Source: Limnoperna fortunei
Lineage: Eukaryota > Mollusca > Bivalvia > Mytilida > Modiolidae
Assembly: GCA_944474755.1 (NCBI GenBank)
Contig: OX104111.1
Span: 95,522,805-95,586,804 of the forward strand
Length of the DNA stretch: 64,000 nucleotides
Reading direction: 5' to 3'
Positions 55,150-64,000 of this stretch are shown piece by piece. Within the stretch, counting starts at the first letter, position 1, and each line of letters starts with the position of its first letter. The position numbers were made by a program, and so were the translations under genes. A model generated the notes under the pieces. That model was not told the DNA's origin. It saw only the letters and a list, made by a program, of their open reading frames with translations, and searched no databases.

Positions 55150-57180
55150 CTTTTGTGTGTTTATGTCTTTTGATTTTGTTTTATTTTTATCTTTTTGTTA
55201 GTCACAAATATTTGTCACAGCAGTTTTAAATATATATATCATACCAACTATACACATAAACTAATATCTTGAACTAATAATTATATATGGTATTATTATA
55301 TCCAATATTCGAGATAAATAGGCAAAATGAATTTAAAATTCTTTTATCATATAGCTATATGTTTTGTTTTGCAAATATTATATTGATAGTAGTTGTAGAA
55401 CCATTTCGTCAAGGGGTGTAATATTGATGCCGTACCGCACACCTCCATAACAGATATGGATGATCTATACATTTTCAATTTATATCTGCCCAATTTAAGG
55501 TTTTATTGCCCAACCAAAAGGTTTACCTTTCATGCAAATATGATTGAATGAAGAAATAAATTAAACATCCTTAATGTATTTGTAATTTTAGTTATATTTT
55601 TCTGTTGAATTTGTTGTTAGGTTTAATGGACCAAAGAAAGTAATACTGACTAAGGACAACAATGCTTTCATTGGTCCATTCAACCTTATATCGACTCAAT
55701 AATTTACTAATTGTGTTATTACATAATTCTTATATTAAAGAAAGTGAAAGTAAAATGAGTAAATATCAATTTTAATCAGGAAAACGAAAGTAGAAGTCAG
55801 TCAATACAGAATTTAATGAAAAAAATGAAAGTAGAAACTAAACAATATATAATCTTTCTATGAATGACAGAATTGCAGTAAATGAGATTTAACTAATAAA
55901 ATACTGATAGAAAAAAAACCAAAACGTTGTATAAAAATTCCTTCTTATTGTGGAAACACGCCAACATTTAATAATAACATCTATATTAGTAGGGGCAAGG
56001 TTGTAGAGAGGATATTGTTTGTCGATACAAAATAGTTCTTACCGATATACATTTTGAACAGTATGTTTGAAAATACACGGGATAGGCGGGGTTATCGGCG
56101 TTACGGAACTGACAAGTTCGCAATTGAATACTAATCTGTACTAGGCACGAGTTGGAAAAAGTTTCCTATAGGTCACTCATTTGGAGTATTTTTTTTAACT
56201 AACTGACTTTTGTCAAATATATTTTAAAGGAGGCTTTGAGATGACAAGGCCCTGTGGTGCTCAAGGGCTAATGATTGCAAATAAAACATTTCTGCTTCTA
56301 TGTCTATTGTTAGATAGTATAATCAGGATAATCGAGAGCTTGGAGTGGTATGTGGTCCTAAATATGGATTTCTAGATTACAAAACTACTGAATAATAAAT
56401 ACACATTTAAAATCGTCAACAGAAGAAAATAGTTTTCTTTAAATGGTGCAAAGTAAAAGAAATATTTATGGCGGTCCGCTGTGCCACTGGTTTAGATAGG
56501 CACATCGATATTAAATAATCAGTAAACGACTAAAATATTGATTTTAATAATATTTTGTTCAACATGCGTTATTGCATGTTCGGAATGTGGACTTTTCTTC
56601 CAGTATTCTTCTCCAAATATTTCGTGAAATATTGCTCTTATGATAATCATGGTTCCACGAAAATAATAAACGGACGGCAGGATGTAAAAATGTCTGTCAT
56701 TATTCTACATACATATTTAAAAAAGCAGTGGAAAAAAAAATAAAACAAAATGAATGTATGTGATGAATATGTTACGCCAGTAAACAACGAGTTGAGAAGT
56801 TTCCAAAATTTCAACGAAAACTTCCACCAACTTTTTACTGATATGCTATCATGTATGCTATGCATTCTAAGTGATAATTATCAGTAAACGATTTAGCTGG
56901 GGCTTAACATCGCCATATATTTTACGATAATACGCAAAAAGTAGCTATGTCTTTCTTACCTTACAGTACACTATATCCAAACTTTCTTTTTATAGCATCT
57001 GTGTACTCATCACATTCTTGAACGATGTTGTCCTTGACATTTGCAGCACATCTATATTTATCTTGAAATCAGTGAAGACCCATTGAATACATTTTTGCTT
57101 ATTTACTCTAGTATACATACATATAATTTTTGTGATACCAGATTAGAGGTGATATATCTAAAAGAATGTGAAAAAAATAG
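55150..57180. other. Gene-poor AT-rich stretch
   Basis: No supported gene or repeat family; short frames at 56555-56865 look accidental. Confidence 0.4.
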
Positions 57181-57182
57181 AT

Positions 57183-57217
57183 GGGGTGGGGGGTGGGGGG
57201 TCACCCCGTGGGGGTGG
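57183..57217 (+). other. G-quadruplex-prone run
   Basis: GGGGTGGGGGGTGGGGGGTCACCCC followed by GTGGGGGTGG gives four runs of four or more G with short spacers in an otherwise AT-rich region. Fold potential is inferred from pattern only. Confidence 0.6.
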
Positions 57218-57739
57218 TAAACACAAACACGCTACAACACTCGAAAATTACAAAACTTCCTTTTTCTGATGTTAGGGTTTAGAGAAATATGCATTATTAA
57301 ACAGGGAAGAATTTTCTAAAAAAACCTGAACATTAACAAAAAACAATATAGTTTTTGTAATCTGGCATAAATATTTAAAAAGCATCCAGAACCACGTGCT
57401 TGGTTTGCTATGTATAATCGTTGTAATAGGTCTGCGTAATTTTTATAAAGGCATACCAGTTCATTTTCTATCGTCTCTTCGTGGTCTCAGTAAAAAGAAT
57501 GTATAGTTTAAATAGTTTCAAGACAATAAGTACATGTAAATTGTCAGAAAATAACAACTTTATTTTTTACTGTTGACTGAATTGAAAGGAAAAACTAAAG
57601 CTCAAATAAATAATTTTTATAATTTTTATATATATTCATAGACAAATTATATTATATATTCATACCATATAAAATATCATATGTTTTAAGACATTTGTAA
57701 CACGTATCTAATATAAAGATGTCTATTATCACAATTCAA

Positions 57740-57990
57740 TGTTCTGTGGACACATGTGTCGTGGATAACAGTGGCTACGGAAAGTCAAGGTTTTTGTGGA
57801 CACATGTGTCGTGGATAACAGTAGCTACGGAAAGTCAATGTTTCTGTGGATACATGTGTAGTGGATAACAGTAGCTACGGAAAGTCAGGGTGTCTGTGGA
57901 CACATAAGTCGTGGATAACAGTGACTACGGAGAGTCAAGGTTTCTGTGGACACGTGTCGTGGGTAAAAGATGCTACAGAAACCCTGACTT
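57740..57990. repeat. Tandem repeat, about five units of 50 bp
   Basis: The landmark GTGGA recurs at 57746, 57796, 57846, 57896 and 57946 in units reading CTGTGGACACATGTGTCGTGGATAACAGTAGCTACGGAAAGTCA. The fifth unit is diverged (GTGTCGTGGGTAAAAGATGCTACAGAAAC) and forms the start of the 245-bp repeat below. Confidence 0.95.
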
Positions 57991-58196
57991 GTGATGGTGA
58001 AAGAGGTTATAAATCAAACACAAAACTGGAAATCTCTGTCAGTTAAGATTGGAATCGAGCACACCATGTTCGCAGTGAGACTCGATTGTGCAAAACATAG
58101 AACACGAACGTAATAAATAGCACTTAGATGACCAAATACCTTAACAACTCGGCCACTGACGCTCTTCAGTTAATAATGTAAATATATATATATATT
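57952..58196. repeat. 245-bp direct repeat X, left copy
   Basis: It is identical, as read by eye, to 60028-60272. It consists of the degenerate fifth 50-bp unit, a diverged minus-strand SINE segment (CTGTCAGTTAAGATTGGAATCGAGCACACC ... CCTTAACAACTCGGCCACTGACGC, 58038-58163) and a terminal (TA)n tract. Confidence 0.95.
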
Positions 58197-58393
58197 TATG
58201 CCTTCCTCATTTCATAAACATTCATGTAAGGTATAAGATAAAACAAGGCTAGTTCAAATTGCGAAAAATTTTTACTCAAAATAATTGAGATAGAAAATAG
58301 AAATTTAACATATATACATTGCACATTAAAGTAAAAACAATAATAAAAAGTACACAAACTATCAGCTTGGCCTAAAAAGGGGTAAATAATCCC
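58194..58393. repeat. 200-bp direct repeat Y, left copy
   Basis: It runs ATTTATGCCTTCCTCATTTC ... GGCCTAAAAAGGGGTAAATAATCCC and matches 58866-59065 with about two substitutions (AAAACAAGG/AAAATAAGG; AAATAGAAA/AAATACAAA). Confidence 0.95.
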
Positions 58394-58865
58394 CTTTACA
58401 ATACAGACCATAAACGAATCAAGCATTGAAAAACATTGTCAAAATCTCCTATAAAAGAATAATATACCCGATACATAGAAAAAGAGGCATACTAATACAT
58501 TGAAATACAATACAAAAATAATAAACAATACTGATAATAATATCATCCAAAATAACAAATGATTTGTTTATATAACATCAACAAAAGTATAAAACAAAAT
58601 GGATGATGAAGGGGAAGGTGGGTGGGTTGAAAAATTCTTCGAAAACTGTATTGAAATCGAAAATCCTTTATCTCTGATATCTTGACCTGGGCTAATGAAT
58701 AATTAATTAGCTAATCATTATCTCTTGACCAATGGAAATCATCTCTTGTCTGAGGCCCCAAATGGGTAATATAATTCTATTGATTTTTCTTAACCGATTC
58801 GAAAATATAAAAAGATAATAAATTTCAATTCGTTGGCATAAAAAATGTTATAAGAATATAACTGC
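58394..58865. other. Spacer between the Y repeats
   Basis: A 472-bp AT-rich spacer with no coding frame of note. It ends CTGCATTTATGCC at the second Y copy. Confidence 0.6.
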
Positions 58866-59065
58866 ATTTATGCCTTCCTCATTTCATAAACATTCATGTA
58901 AGGTATAAGATAAAATAAGGCTAGTTCAAATTGCGAAAAATTTTTACTCAAAATAATTGAGATAGAAAATACAAATTTAACATATATACATTGCACATTA
59001 AAGTAAAAACAATAATAAAAAGTACACAAACTATCAGCTTGGCCTAAAAAGGGGTAAATAATCCC
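58866..59065. repeat. 200-bp direct repeat Y, right copy
   Basis: It matches 58194-58393. It is followed by the hairpin GGACAGATGACTTGTCTGTCC (59070-59090) and leads to the recombinase remnant. Confidence 0.95.
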
Positions 59066-59152
59066 ACCTGGACAGATGACTTGTCTGTCCAACCCCACAA
59101 AGGCCAAGCGAACGGCCAAAAAGACACCTAATATAGGGGAAAAGAAATATTT

Positions 59153-59174
59153 CCTAACGGCCCAAGCAGTTAGG
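59153..59174. repeat. Hairpin 1 with loop GGCCCAAGCA
   Basis: Stem CCTAAC/GTTAGG (6 bp, perfect) closes the 10-nt loop GGCCCAAGCA (59159-59168). Confidence 0.85.
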
Positions 59175-59397
59175 CAAAATAACATTTAATGACATTATCC
59201 CCTTTTTCAATAAAGTATTAAATATAGTGCATCAATTGTTAATAACAACCTTGAGATAAACCAACTAACTAACAAAGTAAACAAGAAAGACTGGTCACTT
59301 AAAACCAACTTGTTCAACACAAGTATATACTAATACTATCACTTCTGTAAATAATAAACCACCATAAATAACCTGTGAAATTAATGAAAAATAAAAC

Positions 59398-59417
59398 CTG
59401 ACGGCCCAAGCAGTCAA
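59398..59417. repeat. Hairpin 2 with loop GGCCCAAGCA
   Basis: Stem TGAC/GTCA (4 bp, then one C/A mismatch) closes the same loop (59403-59412). Confidence 0.75.
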
Positions 59418-59506
59418 GTATTATAAAAAAGTATCTAGCACATAATATCTGTATAGATTGTTAATGAATGATGACACACTGCCATGTTGTAGATAATACT
59501 AAAAAC

Positions 59507-59532
59507 AGATTACTGGCCCAAGCAAGTAATCT
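59507..59532. repeat. Hairpin 3 with loop GGCCCAAGCA
   Basis: Stem AGATTACT/AGTAATCT (8 bp, perfect) closes the same loop (59515-59524). It lies 21 bp beyond the recombinase stop codon. Confidence 0.85.
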
Positions 59533-59552
59533 ATATTTTAACAATTTGTGAC

Positions 59553-60026
59553 CTAACAGTTGTTTGTTCTTATATATTTTTTAAAAGCGTTAGAGTTCCA
59601 CCTACCCATAGAACGAATTTGACTGTCTGACAGACCTCGTTCTGCAGCAGCAGTCGCTGCTCCTATCCGAAAACTGTGTCCTTTATACCGTGAAGAGTCT
59701 AGTTGGCAACAAGAGAGACATTTGTGTAATGTTTTGTCAAAGTATACCCTGGATAATGGAGCTTCATTAGCAAGACAGAACAAGGGACCTGGTTTATTAG
59801 ATCTCACTTTTAAGTAATCAATCAGACCTTGAACTGCAGATATGTTAGCATAACCATGTGAAAAAGTTATAAGTTTGGGACCCTCTTTGGTATTGTGTTT
59901 AAAATGTCGAAAACAAACTTGAACTGATTTTGCTCTGGATTCCTCAAAAAATACTGAAATATCATCTAATTGCAAATTGTTAGAAGCAGTCGCATGTTTT
60001 ACTGTTACTTATTCCCCAACTCTAGC
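59553..60026 (-). pseudogene. Tyrosine recombinase, C-terminal catalytic part, truncated
   Basis: The minus-strand frame reads ARVGE, an in-frame TAA (60009-60011), then VTVKHATASNNLQLDD and about 135 further codons to a TAG at 59553. Numbered from the ORF start after the stop (residue 1 = L/M of LQLDD), the family residues are H100 and R103 in GHSFRIGAATAAAERG, W126 in MGRW and the nucleophile candidate Y134 in KKYIR. The Arg of ARVGE fits the first catalytic Arg (box I). The core is therefore complete except for the stop, but the N-terminal half is cut off exactly at repeat X (60028). The type resembles YRs of DIRS/Ngaro or Crypton-like elements in invertebrates; no RT or gag is present nearby, so the class is unresolved. 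Confidence 0.82.
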
Positions 60027-60027
60027 A

Positions 60028-60272
60028 ACGTGTCGTGGGTAAAAGATGCTACAGAAACCCTGACTTGTGATGGTGAAAGAGGTTATAAATCAAACACAAA
60101 ACTGGAAATCTCTGTCAGTTAAGATTGGAATCGAGCACACCATGTTCGCAGTGAGACTCGATTGTGCAAAACATAGAACACGAACGTAATAAATAGCACT
60201 TAGATGACCAAATACCTTAACAACTCGGCCACTGACGCTCTTCAGTTAATAATGTAAATATATATATATATA
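60028..60272. repeat. 245-bp direct repeat X, right copy
   Basis: It is identical to 57952-58196 apart from the length of the terminal (TA)n. Its left edge (ACGTGTCGTGGG) is the point where the recombinase frame is lost. Confidence 0.95.
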
Positions 60273-60279
60273 TATTATA

Positions 60280-61215
60280 TTGTATAAAGTAATATAACCA
60301 ATGTTGTATTAATTAAACTAAATACCTTAATGGCTTTCAGAAGAGAAGTATAGGTCTATTATTAATGATTGTTTGGTAAAAAAAAGGATGTAAAATTATT
60401 TATATATTAGAGCATCAATAGAATAACGAAAAGCTCACAAACCCGGTACGGATTGAAGGCCATACCGCTTACTAAATGAGCTAATGAAGTACTCCGTAGA
60501 ACTAACTAACTATACTATCTGACTGACTGAGTGACTGACTGACTAAATAATACTATTATCTACAACCTGCTAGAACTAACCTAAAATACATAATATATGT
60601 AGCTAGTAGCGTCCCAAGAAATAAAGCACCCCGTTAAATGGGAATCAAAACACAATAAAAAAACAACAATTTAGCAGTATTTTTAAGTGACATAATATTA
60701 ATGTCAGATTCATAGTAATACAGTTATTCATAATAAATGGACCTAACATACAATCATAAACTGTGTGTTCTACGCGGGACAACTCAAATCGTATTACACA
60801 TTAGAATTGTATTGCCCGATTGTTGTTGACAAATGATGAATGAGTTTTTCAGTGCTTACTCTGTACTTGATTATAGTTAAATTTAAGGCCATACCTATGT
60901 AAAAATGAGGGTCTAGAAAATGGGATGTCACAATGTAGTTGCGCGCACGTGGTCGCGCGCAACACAGTCAGATTTAAAACTACCATAATGCGTTTATGTC
61001 TTTATGATAAAGCCAGAAAAATTAACTGATACAAAATACTCCCTTTACTTGCTACATTGTGCCAAACTATACATTACATGTATTTTAGAAAGCTACTTTA
61101 GTATTAAGTACACCGGATTCACAGGGGACATGCGGATGCCATTCTGTTCTTTATATTTAAAAGATTACTTTCGTTTTGACGATGGTTTTTCTTCCTGCTA
61201 AAATTGATTAAAATT
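60280..61215. other. 5' flank of NADAR gene 2
   Basis: AT-rich. It includes a GACT-rich stretch (60517-60544) and the GC-rich inverted motif TTGCGCGCACGTGGTCGCGCGCAA (60939-60962), which contains a CACGTG E-box and lies about 260 bp upstream of the ATG. The promoter is presumably here but was not resolved. Confidence 0.45.
60939..60962. promoter_or_regulatory. GC-rich palindrome with CACGTG core upstream of NADAR gene 2
   Basis: TTGCGCGC-ACGTGGTC-GCGCGCAA is an inverted repeat with 8-bp arms in an AT-rich background and carries a CACGTG bHLH-type site. A regulatory role is inferred from position only. Confidence 0.35.
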
Positions 61216-61220
61216 TTTAA

Positions 61221-61560
61221 ATGTCAACGAAGAAATCAAATAAACGGAAGAGCGATCCAAGCAAATCCTGCACTACAGTAGATGAAAGTGGAAAGCAACT
61301 GACAAAAGCTGAACCTAATTCAAATTATAAGAAACAGAAAGGGAAAGGAGGATTTTTGACAAAACGAACGACCGAGAAAGCAATGGGAAACAGTTTACAG
61401 AAAAAGTATACAGATAAAGTGTATATACAAAAAGAAACGGATAAATTTGTGTTGTTTTGGCAGAAGGAATCGCCGTTCAGTCAGTGGTACCCGTCAGTGT
61501 TTACTGTAGACGAGCTAACGTTCAACTGTGCTGAACAGTATATGATGTACAATAAAGCCC
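61221..61560 (+). CDS. NADAR (YbiA-like) gene 2, exon 1
   Basis: The ATG is preceded directly by an in-frame TAA, so the start is firm. The first 75 residues are Lys/Ser-rich (STKKSNKRKSDPSK, KKQKGKGGFLTKRTTEK), resembling a nuclear-localisation-type basic tail. The NADAR domain starts at KETDKFVLFWQ, then SPFSQWYPSVF and CAEQYMMYNKA with the conserved Glu. The exon ends in phase 1 at C|GTTAGT (61561), the same position as in gene 1. It is a paralog of the gene at the left edge and lies on the same strand. At least one further exon, encoding the LVEASP and WGIGL part, must lie right of the window. Confidence 0.88.
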
Positions 61561-61885
61561 GTTAGTTCTTAATGTATAGAATACTTTTTACACGTCTTAT
61601 AGTCATTTTCATCCAAATAAAAAATAATTATATATTTTTGTTTATAGATGCAAATACGTCTGAATACGCACCTATGTCTCTTTTGGTATGCACATATAAG
61701 GTATACAAAATTCAAATGAAGAAATCAAATTGCATGTTTGTATACTTACTTTTATCGTCTATTACTACGTTCGTTTTTAAGTGAGTAAAATTTATAAAAC
61801 ATGCTAAATTAAAACTTTTAAATTTCCTGTCGTTATAATTTTCGATAATAATAAAGAAATAAAGATTTACTCTCATAATTTACAG
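61561..61885 (+). other. Intron 1 of NADAR gene 2
   Basis: A 325-nt AT-rich intron from GTTAGT to ATAATTTACAG, much shorter than the 2.3-kb equivalent in gene 1, which has been swollen by retroelements. Confidence 0.8.
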
Positions 61886-62046
61886 TTTTATCAGATGACA
61901 AAGAACTGGCGACAAAGATTATGACAGAAATAGACCCAGAGATTCAAAAAGATATTGGCAAACAAGCAGGACAATTGCCAAGTTTCGATAGAAAGCTGTG
62001 GGAATCGAAATGTGTAGAAGTTGTAAGACAGGGTAATATAGCCAAG
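61886..62046 (+). CDS. NADAR gene 2, exon 2
   Basis: 161 nt; with the exon-1 base it gives 54 codons. The text LLSDDKELATKIMTEIDPEI, QKDIGKQAGQLPSFDRKLWE, SKCVEVVRQGNIAK matches the family pattern KALLF.D...a.kI....dP...K.lG.....F....W...r...v..gn.aK. It ends in phase 0 at GCCAAG|GTAACG. Its last 24 nt and the first bases of the intron form the repeat unit of the adjoining minisatellite. Confidence 0.88.
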
Positions 62047-64000
62047 GTAACGAGCGTGTACTTATTGGTTATTGTTAAGACAGGGTAATATAGCCAAGGT
62101 AACGAGCGTGTACTTATTGGTTAGTGGTAAGACATGGTAATATAGCCAAGGTAACGAGCGTGTACTTATTTGTTATTGTTAAGACAGGGTAATATAGCCA
62201 GGTTAACAAGCGTGTACTTATTGGTTATTGTTAAGACAGGGTAATATAGCCAAGGTAACAAGCGTGTACTTATTGGTTATTGTTAAGACAGGGTAATATA
62301 GCCAGGTTAACAAGCGTGTACTTATTGGTTATTGTTAAGACAGGGTAATATAGCCAAGGTAACGAGCGTGTACTTATTGGTTATTGTTAAGACAGGGTAA
62401 TATAGCCAAGGTAACGAGCTGTACTTATTGGTTATTGTTAAGACAGGGTAATATAGCCAAGGTAACAAGCTGTACTTATTGGTTATTGTTAAGACAGAGT
62501 AATATAGCCAAGGTAACGAGCGTGTACTTATTGGTTATTGTTAAGACAGGGTAATATAGCCAAGGTAACGAGCTGTACTTATTGGTTATTGTAAGATAGG
62601 GTAATATAGCCAAGGTAACGAGCGTGTACTTATTGGTTATTAAGACAGGGTAATATAGCCAAGGTAACGAGCGTGTACTTATTGGTTATTGTTAAGACAG
62701 GGTAATATAGCCAGGTTAACAAGCGTGTACTTATTGGTTATTGTTAAGACAGGGTAATATAGCCAAGGTAACGAGCGTGTACTTATTTGTTATTGTTAAG
62801 ACAGGGTAATATAGCCAGGTTAACAAGCGTGTACTTATTGGTTATTGTTAAGACAGGGTAATATAGCCAAGGTAACGAGCGTGTACTTATTGGTTATTGT
62901 AAGATAGGGTAATATAGCCAAGGTAACGAGCGTGTACTTATTGGTTATTAAGACAGGGTAATATAGCCAAGGTAACGAGCGTGTACTTATTGGTTATTGT
63001 TAAGACAGGGTAATATAGCCAGGTTAACAAGCGTGTACTTATTGGTTATTGTTAAGACAGGGTAATATAGCCAAGGTAACGAGCTGTACTTATTGGTTAT
63101 TGTAAGATAGGGTAATATAGCCAAGGTAACGAGCGTGTACTTATTGGTTATTAAGACAGGGTAATATAGCCAAGGTAACGAGCGTGTACTTATTGGTTAT
63201 TAAGACAGGGTAATATAGCCAAGGTAACGAGCGTGTACTTATTGGTTATTGTTAAGACAGGGTAATATAGCCAAGGTAACGAGCGTGTACTTATTGGTTA
63301 TTGTTAAGACAGAGTAATATAGCCAAGGTAACGAGCGTGTACTTATTGGTTACTGTTAAGACAGGGTAATATAGCCAAGGTAACGAGCGTGTACTTATTG
63401 GTTATTGTTAAGACAGGGTAATATAGCCAAGGTAACAAGCGTGTACTTATTGGTTATTAAGACAGGGTAATATAGCCAAGGTAACGAGCGTGTACTTATT
63501 GGTTATTAAGACAGGGTAATATAGCCAAGGTAACAAGCGTGTACTTATTGGTTATTAAGACAGGGTAATATAGCCAAGGTAACAAGCTGTACTTATTGGT
63601 TATTGTTAAGACAGGGTAATATAGCCAAGGTAACAAGCTGTACTTATTGGTTATTGTTAAGACAGAGTAATATAGCCAAGGTAACGAGCGTGTACTTATT
63701 GGTTATTGTTAAGACAGGGTAATATAGCCAAGGTAACGAGCGTGTACTTACTGGTTATTGTAAGATAGGGTAATATAGCCAAGGTAACGAGCGTGTACTT
63801 ATTGGTTATTGTTAAGACAGGGTAATATAGCCAAGGTAACGAGCTGTACTTACTGGTTATTGTAAGATAGGGTAATATAGCCAAGGTAACGAGCGTGTAC
63901 TTATTGGTTATTAAGACAGGGTAATATAGCCAAGGTAACGAGCTGTACTTATTGGTTAGTGTTAAGACAGGGTAATATAGCCAAGGTAACGAGCTGTACT
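62023..64000. repeat. Minisatellite of about 39 units (47-52 bp) built on an exon/intron boundary
   Basis: Full units are 52 bp (GGGTAATATAGCC at 62031, then 62083, 62135, 62187) and read GTAAGACAGGGTAATATAGCCAAG (exon end) followed by GTAACGAGCGTGTACTTATTGGTTATT (intron start). Shorter variants lack GT in GAGC(GT)GTAC or GTT before AAGACA. Another variant reads AGGTTAACAAGC. Variant combinations recur in the same order, suggesting higher-order duplication. The array runs off the right edge. Confidence 0.97.

Noticed and set aside
57846..58046. 66-codon frame with repeated CGHVSW/CLWTHKSW text
   Set aside because: It arises from the 50-bp tandem repeat; no gene.
58196..59185. Two similar minus-strand frames (FYYCFYFNVQCIYVKF)
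   Set aside because: They lie in the two copies of repeat Y; similarity reflects DNA duplication, and composition is that of random AT-rich sequence. Part of the second (LTAWAVRKYF) overlaps hairpin 1 and is discussed there.
63696..63884. Minus-strand open frame of 62 codons with repeated LAILPYLTITSKYTLVT text
   Set aside because: It is a translation of the minisatellite; units of 52 bp shift frame and no start context or family support exists.
62023..64000. CRISPR-like array
   Set aside because: Units are contiguous with no unique spacers, and the sequence is an animal exon/intron boundary; it is a minisatellite.

Overview
This looks like animal nuclear DNA, most likely from a marine bivalve mollusc. 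It is AT-rich and intron-bearing, with spliced and intronless metazoan gene families. It is crowded with tRNA-derived SINEs ending in a bivalve-type 3' tail (CTGAAAGTGGCGTTAAAC), degraded reverse-transcriptase fragments, MITE-like foldback elements and satellite-like tandem arrays. The species cannot be fixed from the sequence; a mussel or clam is a reasonable guess.

Layout. Bases 1-5301 hold the 3' part of a three-exon NADAR (YbiA-like) gene. Bases 5945-6568 hold a truncated FLYWCH zinc-finger/MULE-type fragment. Bases 6.6-13 kb are repeats, including a nested pair of inverted-terminus elements whose core is thirteen 146-bp tandem units. Four RING-less TRIM-like genes (two B-boxes plus an NHL-like beta-propeller, 421-425 aa, uninterrupted coding regions) lie at 14.0-15.3 (+), 27.9-29.1 (-), 32.9-34.1 (+) and 53.2-54.4 kb (-). 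They form two subfamilies, alpha (both +) and beta (both -), so the order is alpha>, <beta, alpha>, <beta: a duplicated convergent pair. A second NADAR gene starts at 61221 and runs off the right edge. Its second exon ends in a minisatellite of about 39 copies that copies the exon end and its 5' splice site.

Between the genes are a 1.5-1.65 kb tandem duplication (21.85-24.99 kb) with a visible MITE empty site, two inverted copies each of two MITE-like elements, two CAGGGGCGTAGCT-TIR elements with 5-bp target duplications, a Tc1-type transposase fossil (50.5-50.9 kb), Penelope-type RT fossils, and a truncated tyrosine recombinase (59.55-60.03 kb). The recombinase sits between identical 245-bp direct repeats and next to three hairpins that share one loop but have different stems.

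How the genes may work together (inference): B-box/NHL proteins are a lineage-expanded, often immune-linked family in bivalves, and NADAR enzymes act on ADP-ribose-type substrates, including removal of ADP-ribose from guanine. A locus in which NADAR paralogs bracket expanding TRIM-like paralogs would fit an innate-defence or stress cluster, but nothing in the sequence proves a functional link. All calls were made by reading the sequence; no database search was run.
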